The notes below the pieces were generated by a model. It saw nothing but the letters and a program-made list of their open reading frames with translations, had not been told where the DNA came from and made no database searches. The position numbers and the translations under genes are program-made. Positions 1-6,565 of a DNA stretch of 64,000 nt are shown here, piece by piece (within the stretch, counting starts at the first letter, position 1; every line of letters begins with the position of its first letter). Origin of the DNA: an uncultured SAR86 cluster bacterium (lineage in GTDB: Bacteria > Pseudomonadota > Gammaproteobacteria > Magnimaribacterales > TMED112); the NCBI GenBank assembly GCA_902526535.1, contig CABZLG010000001.1:1-64000 (forward strand), read 5' to 3'.

Positions 1-262
1 CTAGCACGCCAACTAAAAAAATTAATTTGCTTTTATGATTTTTTAAACCCAAAAATAATGCAAACAAACTAACAGGAACCGCTATAAAAAGAATTAAGGA
101 GTGGACAAATTCATTATCTATAGAAAGTGATACAAGCCCGGAAGTCGCAATGAAAAATGATGGCATTAATAAACATTGAAGTGCGCAGACCAGCGATACA
201 GTGCCTGCAAACTTATCTGTTGTTAATTGAGTATTAAAAAGTTTCATGTCTAAAAAAGGCAT
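1..262 (-). CDS. MerC-like membrane protein (3' end outside window)
   Basis: Partial gene reading leftward off the window edge; about 87 residues are visible. The N-terminal part has a membrane helix carrying SLVCALQCLLMP, resembling the Cys-x-x-x-Cys helix of MerC-domain proteins (usually C-x-x-H-C), then a second hydrophobic segment with PVSLFALFLGL. MerC proteins are inner-membrane proteins linked to mercury uptake, but short chromosomal homologues without mer genes are common and of unknown role. Two in-frame ATGs at 262 and 247 are possible starts; neither has a clear ribosome binding site. No mer genes are visible nearby, so a mercury role is not supported here. Confidence 0.6.
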   Translation of the reverse strand, partial: MPFLDMKLFNTQLTTDKFAGTVSLVCALQCLLMPSFFIATSGLVSLSIDNEFVHSLILFIAVPVSLFALFLGLKNHKSKLIFLVGVL

Positions 263-290
263 TTTAGAGTAGTGAAGCTAATCTGACAAT

Positions 291-1118
291 TCATAACTGT
301 ATTTCAGCTATAAAATTTTTTATTTTATCTCTAATAGCCTGATTCTCCTCTTCACTAAACCCATAATGGCCTCCGCCTTCAACAGTGTGCAATATATGTT
401 TTTCTTTTAATTGTTGATCTAATAACTTAGCTTGCGAATAAGGCACCCAAACATCTTTTGTGCCATGAATGGTCAGTGCTTTAATGCTTTGGTTATCTAC
501 TAGATAGATTGGAGATAACTCCTTTGAGGCCTCAGATATTTTTTTTTCATCTGGTATCCAACGTCGAACATAGTTTGATAAAGAAAAGAATTTTGTTTTT
601 TCTAAGTATTTATAAGTTTGTTCAACTTCTGTGATGCCAAACAGATTTACAACTGCTTTTGGTTTTAGATCTAAAAGACAACTTTTGTTAGAAATATTTT
701 TTTGTGATAGTGAAAGAAATAGTGCCAAATGGCCGCCTGCACTTGCACCAGCAACAATTATGTCTGTCTTTGAAAAACCTCTAGAATCAATTTCTTCTTC
801 AATTTTCTTATAAGCACATAAAACATCGTCAATTGCATAAGGAGCTGTATTTTCACCAACTCTATATCCAATCATAAAAACATTGAATTCTTTATGATCA
901 ATAAAATGATTGTGAAACCTTCTTACCCATCTTTTTGCTCTTTTGTCGCCAAAAAGCCACCCTCCTCCATGTATCCAAACTAAAACTTTGTCAGAAGTAC
1001 CAAGGTATAGATCTACTTTTTGCTTTTCATGGTCACCATAAGAAAACTCTATGGGAATTAACTCCTCTGAGGAAAAAGCAGAAATACTAAAAAGGATAAG
1101 AAATAATATTTGCCTCAT
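291..1118 (-). CDS. Exported alpha/beta hydrolase (BD-FAE-type carboxylesterase)
   Basis: 275-residue alpha/beta hydrolase with an N-terminal signal peptide (about residues 1-17), so probably periplasmic. The oxyanion-hole motif HGGGW (about residue 50), the nucleophile motif GASAGG, the acid in HGTKDVWVP and the histidine in EGGGHYGF give a complete serine hydrolase triad. The family (BD-FAE / Esterase_lipase, kynurenine-formamidase-like) cleaves carboxylic or feruloyl esters; the substrate cannot be deduced. It lies 70 bp downstream of the DUF6607 gene on the same strand and may be cotranscribed. Confidence 0.85.
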   Translation of the reverse strand: MRQILFLILFSISAFSSEELIPIEFSYGDHEKQKVDLYLGTSDKVLVWIHGGGWLFGDKRAKRWVRRFHNHFIDHKEFNVFMIGYRVGENTAPYAIDDVLCAYKKIEEEIDSRGFSKTDIIVAGASAGGHLALFLSLSQKNISNKSCLLDLKPKAVVNLFGITEVEQTYKYLEKTKFFSLSNYVRRWIPDEKKISEASKELSPIYLVDNQSIKALTIHGTKDVWVPYSQAKLLDQQLKEKHILHTVEGGGHYGFSEEENQAIRDKIKNFIAEIQL

Positions 1119-1188
1119 AATTTTATACTTTATATTTAATCGAGAGAAAAAATTTTTAAAACTAGAATCTTCTCCAAACCGTCACAAA

Positions 1189-2271
1189 CTAATTATCAAT
1201 ATGTTCATTAATTACGAAATCTATTTTATTAATAGCACCTTGGTCACCGTTTTTATATTCGTCAGCAAGTTGAAATAATTTTGCGAATAGTGGCTGTTCA
1301 TCTATTGTGCTTAAAATAGTAAGTTTTTTTGAATTGTCTACTCTTTTTGTCCAGGCAGCTCTTACCTTACTCCAAAAAACTTCAGTTTCCTTCCAATATG
1401 TATGGCCTGCTTCCCAATCAAAGTTTTTAATTCTTTGATATCTTGCAAGACCAATTTCTTTTGCAACAACAACATCATCAATCCTGGCTTTGTTATTGTT
1501 TTGCTCATGTAACCAACCAAAAGGTGTAATGGTGTGTGTGTTTGTTCCTATCACAATATCATAATCACTTCGCACTGTAGCTTCTCTTCTTGGCAATGGT
1601 CTATTAGTTTCTTCACTTATCCAAACAGAAGAGTTTTTAAAATGTCTCCACTTCCCATACCCATGATACCTAGGAGAGTCATCAACTTGGTAGACTGACT
1701 GCGACCAAGTTCCTCTCCTTTCATTCCAAGGAACAGTTAAATTTTGCCAAGTGCTATTACCGATATACTTGTTTAAATCCTTGTCCTGATATTTCCAATC
1801 TTGTCTCCAGTGCTTTACAACCATTGGCTCAGATATAGTTCCATCTTCCATCTCAAAAAACATGACCATGATGTGTTGAAGGCTTAAAAAATCTCTTCTA
1901 TCTTCTACAAGCACTACAAATTCAGTTCCCCAAGATTGATATGGTTTAGCAGGCACATAATTTTCTACAAAACCAACCGTTTCTATAAAGTCAAAATTGA
2001 CTTTATGTTCACCTTGCATAGCTAGGATAGCTAATCTATCTTTCTCAAATTTTGATAGTGAAGGATTTTTTAACTTCTCCCAATAAGGGTTAGGGTCAAG
2101 ATCTAATTCAACATCAGGCCCAGTAGACGTCCCTCCTCTGGGCGTTTGAAGATCTGGATTATTTAGATGTGTCCATCCAAAAACATATTTAGATTCTTCG
2201 GCATTTAGACATAATGAAATAAAAAAAACTATAAAAAATCTAAGCATTAATTTATTGATTTTTTCTCGCAA
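1189..2271 (-). CDS. DUF6607 family exported protein
   Basis: 360-residue protein with a signal peptide (MLRFFIVFFISLCLNA follows a short polar start), so periplasmic or surface exposed. The body matches DUF6607: a tryptophan- and tyrosine-rich fold with VVKHWRQDWKYQD, the WNERRGTWSQSVYQVDDSPRYHGYGKW segment split over about residues 180-205, and PLPRREATVRSDYDI. Biochemical function is unknown; in other bacteria such genes often accompany TonB-dependent receptors, none of which is visible here. Its start overlaps the end of the small membrane-protein gene by 20 bp, so the two are translationally linked. Confidence 0.8.
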   Translation of the reverse strand: MREKINKLMLRFFIVFFISLCLNAEESKYVFGWTHLNNPDLQTPRGGTSTGPDVELDLDPNPYWEKLKNPSLSKFEKDRLAILAMQGEHKVNFDFIETVGFVENYVPAKPYQSWGTEFVVLVEDRRDFLSLQHIMVMFFEMEDGTISEPMVVKHWRQDWKYQDKDLNKYIGNSTWQNLTVPWNERRGTWSQSVYQVDDSPRYHGYGKWRHFKNSSVWISEETNRPLPRREATVRSDYDIVIGTNTHTITPFGWLHEQNNNKARIDDVVVAKEIGLARYQRIKNFDWEAGHTYWKETEVFWSKVRAAWTKRVDNSKKLTILSTIDEQPLFAKLFQLADEYKNGDQGAINKIDFVINEHIDN

Positions 2272-2590
2272 AGATAAATGATTTAATGCAGAGAATTACG
2301 TAGATTATCCCTGTGATTAAAAGTGTAAGCTTAGAAACGTCAGCCCAAAGATTTGAAAAAATTGTTGGAAAACTCCTTATAACATCTAAACCGCCTAGAG
2401 CTGTTATTAATCCAAAAAATACAGAAATATGCATAAATATTTTTCTTTTACTGGGCATATTAATTGCTAGTCCAGAAAAAATAATTATTGGGATACCCAA
2501 AAAAGCTGGTATTAATGAAGTTATCGAATTGCTGCCTGAAAAAAATGAGACGAATAAAGCAAATATGACTAAAAAAACTCCGTAAAACAA
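2252..2590 (-). CDS. Small four-helix membrane protein, function unknown
   Basis: At least 112 residues, mostly four hydrophobic segments (FYGVFLVIFALFVSFF, ITSLIPAFLGIPIIIFSGLA, ISVFFGLITALGG, LTLLITGIIYVILCI) with a short basic tail. I do not recognise the family. The TTG at 2590 has no ribosome binding site, whereas the same frame stays open upstream to 2651 and has AAGGA (minus strand, 2641-2645) five bases before an in-frame ATC at 2635, giving a polar MKEFKVLNLPFTKFSL leader. The true start is therefore unsettled. It follows the cysteine-rich micro-ORF and overlaps the DUF6607 gene. Confidence 0.65.
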   Translation of the reverse strand: MFYGVFLVIFALFVSFFSGSNSITSLIPAFLGIPIIIFSGLAINMPSKRKIFMHISVFFGLITALGGLDVIRSFPTIFSNLWADVSKLTLLITGIIYVILCIKSFIFARKNQ

Positions 2591-2656
2591 AGAGAATTTA
2601 GTAAACGGTAGATTTAAAACTTTAAATTCTTTGATTTTTTTCCTTAATTACTTTTC

Positions 2657-2704
2657 TTACTTTGAACAGCAGGTGCATTCACAACATTTACAACAATCAC
2701 ACAT
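2657..2704 (-). CDS. Possible 15-residue cysteine-rich micropeptide
   Basis: ATG-initiated 16-codon frame encoding MCDCCKCCECTCCSK: eight cysteines in fifteen residues, in CxCC and CC pairs, as expected of a metallothionein-like or metal-chelating peptide. A TATAAT hexamer on the minus strand (2711-2716) lies six bases before the ATG, so a transcript from it would be leaderless or nearly so; the -35 region is weak. It sits directly upstream of the small membrane protein and DUF6607 genes on the same strand. Eight cysteine codons in a 34% GC context are unlikely by chance, but expression is unproven and I know of no named family. Confidence 0.45.
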   Translation of the reverse strand: MCDCCKCCECTCCSK

Positions 2705-2753
2705 TACTCAATTATAAACCACTAGCTCAAGTAGTTCTAACTTTTATATTCAC

Positions 2754-3131
2754 TTAATTAATGCCACCTATATAGTCTTTTACAGTTGGTTTCATTGCTT
2801 GAATTTTTTCTTTAACTTTATCAGTAATTTCACCAAGTATTGTCATTTTCTCAACGTTAAATAGTTGACTAAATTTTATGTTTACTGGAGTTCCTATTAC
2901 TTTTTCAGCTAACTCTTCCCAGGAAAGAGGATCAGCAAATACTTCAATTAGAGTTCCTGTTTTGTTATTTTCATCAAGGAACCACTCAAATTTTTTAAGT
3001 CCTTCGCCTGCCTGACTTTGAATAAAAGGACATTGTTCATTACGTATAAATTCTTTAATTGTGTCTATTTCGTCTGAAAAAGACACATCTATTATTACAG
3101 TAACCTCTCCATCATTTTTATGTAGTTCCAT
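2754..3131 (-). CDS. Small dimeric alpha/beta-barrel protein, ABM-like
   Basis: About 125 residues. The alternation of strands and helices, with TVIIDVSF near the start, a CPFIQSQAGEGLKKFEWFLDENNKTG stretch split by a turn and a central GTLIEVFADPLSWEELAEKV, resembles the antibiotic-biosynthesis-monooxygenase / dimeric ferredoxin-like barrel. Members are small cofactor-free oxygenases or stress proteins; no substrate can be inferred. The ATG at 3131 is chosen because AAGGAG lies about ten bases upstream; a TTG one codon earlier is also in frame. It follows the cupin gene by 20 bp, so both are likely one transcript. Confidence 0.55.
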   Translation of the reverse strand: MELHKNDGEVTVIIDVSFSDEIDTIKEFIRNEQCPFIQSQAGEGLKKFEWFLDENNKTGTLIEVFADPLSWEELAEKVIGTPVNIKFSQLFNVEKMTILGEITDKVKEKIQAMKPTVKDYIGGIN

Positions 3132-3151
3132 CAAATATTCTCCTTACCCTT

Positions 3152-3511
3152 TTAAATCCATTGATCATTTTTTGCTGTGAGATCGTTGGTAATATCTCCA
3201 GTATTACTTACACCTTTAGGCTCAATTAACATTATTTTAGCTTCTTTATCTGCGTATGGTTTATGTTTCTTACCTTTTGGCACAACAATCATTTCTCCTT
3301 CATTCAATTCCACAATCTCATCTTCAAATTCAATGCCCATCTTCCCTTCAATTACCAAAAAAGTTTCATCAGTATCTTCATGTTTGTGCCAAGTAAAATC
3401 ATTCTCAATTTTTACAAGTTTGAATTGATAGTCATTCATTTCTTCAACTACTTTTGGAGACCATTGATCAGAAAATTTTTTAAATTTTGATTTTAAATTA
3501 ATTTTTTTCAT
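3152..3511 (-). CDS. Single-domain cupin protein
   Basis: 119 residues forming one cupin barrel. The first motif has WHKHEDTDETFLVIEGKMG with likely metal ligands His42, His44 and Glu49; the second motif has VVPKGKKHKPYA with His83. Proteins of this size are mostly metal-dependent isomerases, dioxygenases or sugar-binding proteins; the reaction cannot be told from sequence. It lies between the Nmad3 gene (13 bp gap) and the ABM-like gene in a same-strand run of small accessory genes. Confidence 0.8.
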   Translation of the reverse strand: MKKINLKSKFKKFSDQWSPKVVEEMNDYQFKLVKIENDFTWHKHEDTDETFLVIEGKMGIEFEDEIVELNEGEMIVVPKGKKHKPYADKEAKIMLIEPKGVSNTGDITNDLTAKNDQWI

Positions 3512-3524
3512 TTTTTATCCACAT

Positions 3525-4323
3525 CTAGCCATGTCTTTTTATTAATTTAACAGCCCATTTGATGATCTCAGGGTTTTTCTCAACATCGAGAATAAACTCT
3601 TGTCCAAACCCTCTATAAAAAATTGTACATTTTTTTTTATTTCGCCATTTCATTCTGTTCAAAAATAGATCGCTTGAATTCTTAAAATATTTAGAAGGAA
3701 GTTTCCATTTTGATCTAGATCTATTAACTTCGGTAAGGATTAAATCTTTATGAGTTTTTTTGAAAAGACCATACCCTTTTTTGGAAATTGCTTTTTTATT
3801 TAGCTCAAGATTTTTTTTGCCTACGTAAATAGTGTTGTTTTTATATCTATCTACGTTTCTGTATCCGTGAGGGTGAAGAATATTATTGCTTTTGAGAAAC
3901 TTTTTAATTTGTTGATGTCCTTCAATTATTTTTTCAATTTGCAGCCATCCAAATAGATGATGGCAGTCGGCACCCCTTAAGGAAAAATTTTTAAACCACC
4001 CAAAAAAACATAAAAAGGTCACCCTTTCCGACTTGATTGTTTCTTAACTCTGTTTGGGAGGAATTTGCTTGCCCAAAAATACCAATTTTTTCATCAAGCA
4101 TAGGATCAGTATGGCAATAGTCTGAAAGAGAAGTTTTAGAGGACGATTCAAATAATAATTGAGATCCTGATACGCCATCAAAATTTAAATCTCTATATTT
4201 TTTGGGAGAGGGATTTTTTTGCGGAATTGGGATTGAAAAAATTCTTCCATCGTGAAATATTGGTGATGCATTTCCTCCCGCTTTTGCATCAAAACCTTTT
4301 CTGCTTAGGATAATTCTTTTCAA
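3525..4323 (-). pseudogene. Nmad3 (nucleotide modification associated domain 3) protein with a frameshift
   Basis: Two overlapping frames together encode one Nmad3-type protein of about 265 residues. The first (4323 to 3991) starts MKRIILSRKGFDAKAGG, includes SPIFHDGRIFSIPIP and HTDPMLDEKIGIFGQ, and reaches VGKGDLFMFF before going out of frame. The second (to 3525) continues FFGWFKNFS, HHLFGWLQIEKII, HPHGY, NTIYV and SKWKLPSKYF, the conserved C-terminal half. The switch maps to a run of seven T on the coding strand (4002-4008): removing one T joins GDLFMFFGWF seamlessly. Nmad3 was defined by genome context with DNA base hypermodification systems. The gene may be decayed, phase-variable, rescued by slippage, or a sequencing error. 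Its start overlaps the NTF2-like gene by 4 bp. Confidence 0.75.
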
Positions 4324-4775
4324 TTTTCATCAGCTGCTTGTGTCTGTAAGCCTATTTTTGCAGCAATTTCATTTGGAACAAGCATGGTTAGAGCGTAGTG
4401 AGCTATTTTCCATTCGCCACTAATAAGCTCTACAACACCAGTACCTCTGCAGTGTCCTAGCTTCTCATTGAAAAGAATTTCGTCAAACCATTTGGTATCT
4501 CCTTCTCCTTCCCAATTACGCTCTACCACTGTATAGGTCCAGCCATGCCCATCAGCAAATGCAGGTTTTGCATAAGCTTTGAATTCCTCTATAGTCCAAC
4601 GCTCAGTTTTGTCTGTTCCTAAAAAGATAGCGTCTGAAGTATACCGATCGAAGTAAGTTTCAAAATTCCCTTCATGAGCATCCTGATGAAGGCCATCTAA
4701 CAGTGCATCAATCTTTTCTTGAGTCCAAACAGTTTGTGAAGAGATAAAAAGAATCATTAGTAAAATTTTTTTCAT
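4320..4775 (-). CDS. Exported NTF2-like (SnoaL-type) protein
   Basis: 151 residues with a signal peptide (MKKILLMILFISSQTVWTQ). The mature part follows the NTF2/SnoaL_3 pattern: an N-terminal helix pair (LHQDAHEGNFETYFDRY), DAIFLGTDKTERWTIEEFKAYAKP, and the curved sheet with GTGVVELISGEWKIAHYALTMLVP. NTF2-like proteins of this kind are small ligand-binding proteins or enzymes; no catalytic assignment is possible. Its TGA overlaps the ATG of the Nmad3 gene (ATGA), indicating translational coupling. Confidence 0.75.
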   Translation of the reverse strand: MKKILLMILFISSQTVWTQEKIDALLDGLHQDAHEGNFETYFDRYTSDAIFLGTDKTERWTIEEFKAYAKPAFADGHGWTYTVVERNWEGEGDTKWFDEILFNEKLGHCRGTGVVELISGEWKIAHYALTMLVPNEIAAKIGLQTQAADEN

Positions 4776-4777
4776 TA

Positions 4778-5014
4778 TTAACTTTTAAACCTTTTTATGA
4801 AGTTATTCCACATATCTTTGCTTTTTTGTATTATTTCTGGACCCAATAATGCAACTCCAGGATACCAAGTTACTTGGCTAGCCAAATATATTCCGCCACC
4901 TTTAAGCAACTCTCCAGTAGTAGCCACAAAAACACTGATAAAAGTCAAAATGATGGAAATGATAATGAGTGCCCAACCAGTAATTTTTCGTAATTTAGTT
5001 AAAGTCGATATCAT
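4778..5014 (-). CDS. Small membrane protein with transporter-suffix-like domain
   Basis: 78 residues with two hydrophobic segments (ITGWALIIISIILTFISVFVA and IYLASQVTWYPGVALLG) and an amphipathic basic C-terminus. The GVALLGPEIIQKSKDMW ending resembles the short transporter suffix domain found alone or attached to membrane proteins; the match is by eye and its role is unknown. It is 2 bp upstream of the NTF2-like gene and directly downstream of another small membrane protein, all in one direction. Confidence 0.5.
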   Translation of the reverse strand: MISTLTKLRKITGWALIIISIILTFISVFVATTGELLKGGGIYLASQVTWYPGVALLGPEIIQKSKDMWNNFIKRFKS

Positions 5015-5015
5015 T

Positions 5016-5306
5016 TTAGGTTATTAACTTAGGAATTATTCCTAATTGGGCAAGAATACCAAAGATAATTAACAATATTACACTAGAGAGCATTCTAAAA
5101 TTCTTCTTTAGAATCCATTCAAGCAGTTTCTCTATAAATTTTCTTATCCATAGATCAACTTTATTCATCCATTTAAGAGCTTTTCTTGTCCATTTGTCAG
5201 TCATGTCTATTATTGACAGAGAAAGAACCGCAATGATAAGCCACACAAAACCATTAAGGATCATGTCAATAATCCAACCTATTGCTGTCCAATTTATTTC
5301 CATCAT
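5016..5306 (-). CDS. Small membrane protein, unknown
   Basis: 96 residues: two hydrophobic helices (about residues 6-31 and 74-90) flank a lysine/tryptophan-rich amphipathic stretch (KWTRKALKWMNKVDLWIRKFIEKLLEWILKK split across the middle). I do not recognise the family. Adjacent ATGs at 5306 and 5303 are both possible starts. It opens a run of close same-strand genes that continues through the Nmad3 gene. An inverted repeat at 5315-5350 lies just upstream. Confidence 0.5.
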   Translation of the reverse strand: MMEINWTAIGWIIDMILNGFVWLIIAVLSLSIIDMTDKWTRKALKWMNKVDLWIRKFIEKLLEWILKKNFRMLSSVILLIIFGILAQLGIIPKLIT

Positions 5307-5314
5307 TTTGTCTC

Positions 5315-5350
5315 AAAAAATAAACATCTTGTAAGTGAAGTTTATTTTTT
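5315..5350 (-). terminator. Candidate terminator after the recognition-domain/AlbA_2 gene
   Basis: AAAAAATAAAC and GTTTATTTTTT form a perfect 11-bp inverted repeat with a 14-base loop, ending in T on either strand. It lies 74 bp past the stop of the leftward AlbA_2-fusion gene and before the next gene. The stem has a single G-C pair, so strength is doubtful. Confidence 0.35.
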
Positions 5351-5423
5351 AATCACTGTTTAAAATTACTCCACCGTGACTGACTTGAATTGTATCTATT
5401 AGTTTTATTTTTCAAGTTCATCT

Positions 5424-6506
5424 TTAGTCATACATTAATTTCTTTTGATCAATATATTCCTGTAATTTCCTTCCTTCCAAAGACACTGTCTTGGGACCCT
5501 TTCTTTTAAAAAAGATCTCTTTATTTTTGTACTTTACAAATATATTGACTGGTGTGGGGTTTACATTGATCCTACAGATTGTTTTATTTTCAACATTAAT
5601 AGTAGAGATATCAATAACGTCTGGTAGGTTCATTACATCTGGGTCTGTATTGTTTTCAATTTGTTGAGTTAAAGACCTAAGGAACTCATCTAGATCATTA
5701 AATTCATCTACTTCAATACCAACTATTTTATTTTTATCAGAAACACCGATTAATAAATCTCCCCCTCCTGTGTTACAAAACCCTCCAATGGTCTTCATGA
5801 CACTGTGAATCATTTCTGATTCGGGAATTTGACCTCCGTGATCAATGTCTTTTCTAAGACTTGATTTAAATTCTAGGTAACTATTCTCATGATCTTTTGA
5901 TAGTTTTATAATTGGATCTTGGAAATATTCTTCAACTAGATTTTTTAGAAATTTTTTTTGACCCTCTTCTAATTTTCCTTTTTTTATTGAGTCTAGTAGT
6001 TCTGTCTCTTGTATTTTGTGTTTTCTTTCTTTTTGAATTTTTTTTTGGAGTTCTTCTTGGGGAATTTTTGATATCTCTATCTCAACCAATTCTCGTACAC
6101 TAAGAAAAGGGATTACACTACCTTTCAACCTCCTTTCACATTGTAGTTCAAAGTTTTTATAGAACTCTTCTACTTTGAGATAGTCAGACAAGTAATCATT
6201 CATTTTTGTTCTTAAAACTATCCAGTTATTTCCAATGAAACATGGAGGGTCTGATTCCTTGAATTGGTAAACTTTTCTTTTGGGGAAGATGCTTGAAACA
6301 ACAATATCTCCTGGTTTTAAAATAAATTTATCGTATTTTTCATCACCCTCAAAGAACCTATCTGTTTTTTTGTTTGTAACTAATTCTCCTTTTTCTAAGT
6401 GTCTGGGAGTGAGATAAAGGTACCCCCCAGATGAGTTTGTCTGTTCTTTCGTTAAAAACCTTCCACTGAAAATTCCTTCTAACTCTTTTAATTTAAAGTT
6501 ACTCAA
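5424..6506 (-). CDS. Fusion of HsdS-like target recognition domain and Schlafen/AlbA_2 domain
   Basis: 360 residues in two recognisable parts. Residues 1-165 resemble half of a type I restriction specificity subunit: LKELEGIFSGRFLTKEQ, YLTPRHLEKGEL, LKPGDIVVSS (63-72), NWIVLRTK, FLSVRELVEIEI and IPQEELQKKIQKERK leading into a helical, lysine-rich linker (about 150-195). Residues 205-355 match the AlbA_2 (Schlafen-type, formerly AAA_4) domain: YLEFKSSL (210-217), IGGFCNTGGGDLLIGVSD (about 240-257), IVGIEVDEF and a final FKRKGPKTVSLEG. The domain pair suggests sequence-specific DNA binding joined to a nucleic-acid or nucleotide-processing module, as in defence or regulatory proteins; activity is inference. 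No hsdM or hsdR is nearby. The TTG start has AAGGTG seven bases upstream, within the 23-bp gap after glmS. Confidence 0.75.
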   Translation of the reverse strand: MSNFKLKELEGIFSGRFLTKEQTNSSGGYLYLTPRHLEKGELVTNKKTDRFFEGDEKYDKFILKPGDIVVSSIFPKRKVYQFKESDPPCFIGNNWIVLRTKMNDYLSDYLKVEEFYKNFELQCERRLKGSVIPFLSVRELVEIEISKIPQEELQKKIQKERKHKIQETELLDSIKKGKLEEGQKKFLKNLVEEYFQDPIIKLSKDHENSYLEFKSSLRKDIDHGGQIPESEMIHSVMKTIGGFCNTGGGDLLIGVSDKNKIVGIEVDEFNDLDEFLRSLTQQIENNTDPDVMNLPDVIDISTINVENKTICRINVNPTPVNIFVKYKNKEIFFKRKGPKTVSLEGRKLQEYIDQKKLMYD

Positions 6507-6529
6507 TTTAACGCACCTTCATAATCGGC

Positions 6530-6565
6530 CTACTCCACAGTAACGCTCTTTGCAAGGTTGCGGGG
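6530..6565 (-). other. Conserved attTn7-type target within the end of glmS
   Basis: The last glmS codons encode PRNLAKSVTVE plus stop, the stretch recognised by TnsD of Tn7-like elements in many bacteria. The family normally inserts about 25 bp past the stop, which here would be near 6505, where the AlbA_2-fusion gene begins. No Tn7 ends or tns genes are visible in the window, so only the target sequence, not an insertion, is supported. Confidence 0.4.

Noticed and set aside
1-262. Mercury-resistance operon
   Set aside because: The partial protein resembles MerC but no merA, merT, merP or merR is present, and the neighbours are unrelated.
6507-6529. Tn7-like insertion junction after glmS
   Set aside because: Only the target sequence is conserved; no terminal repeats or tns genes are visible.
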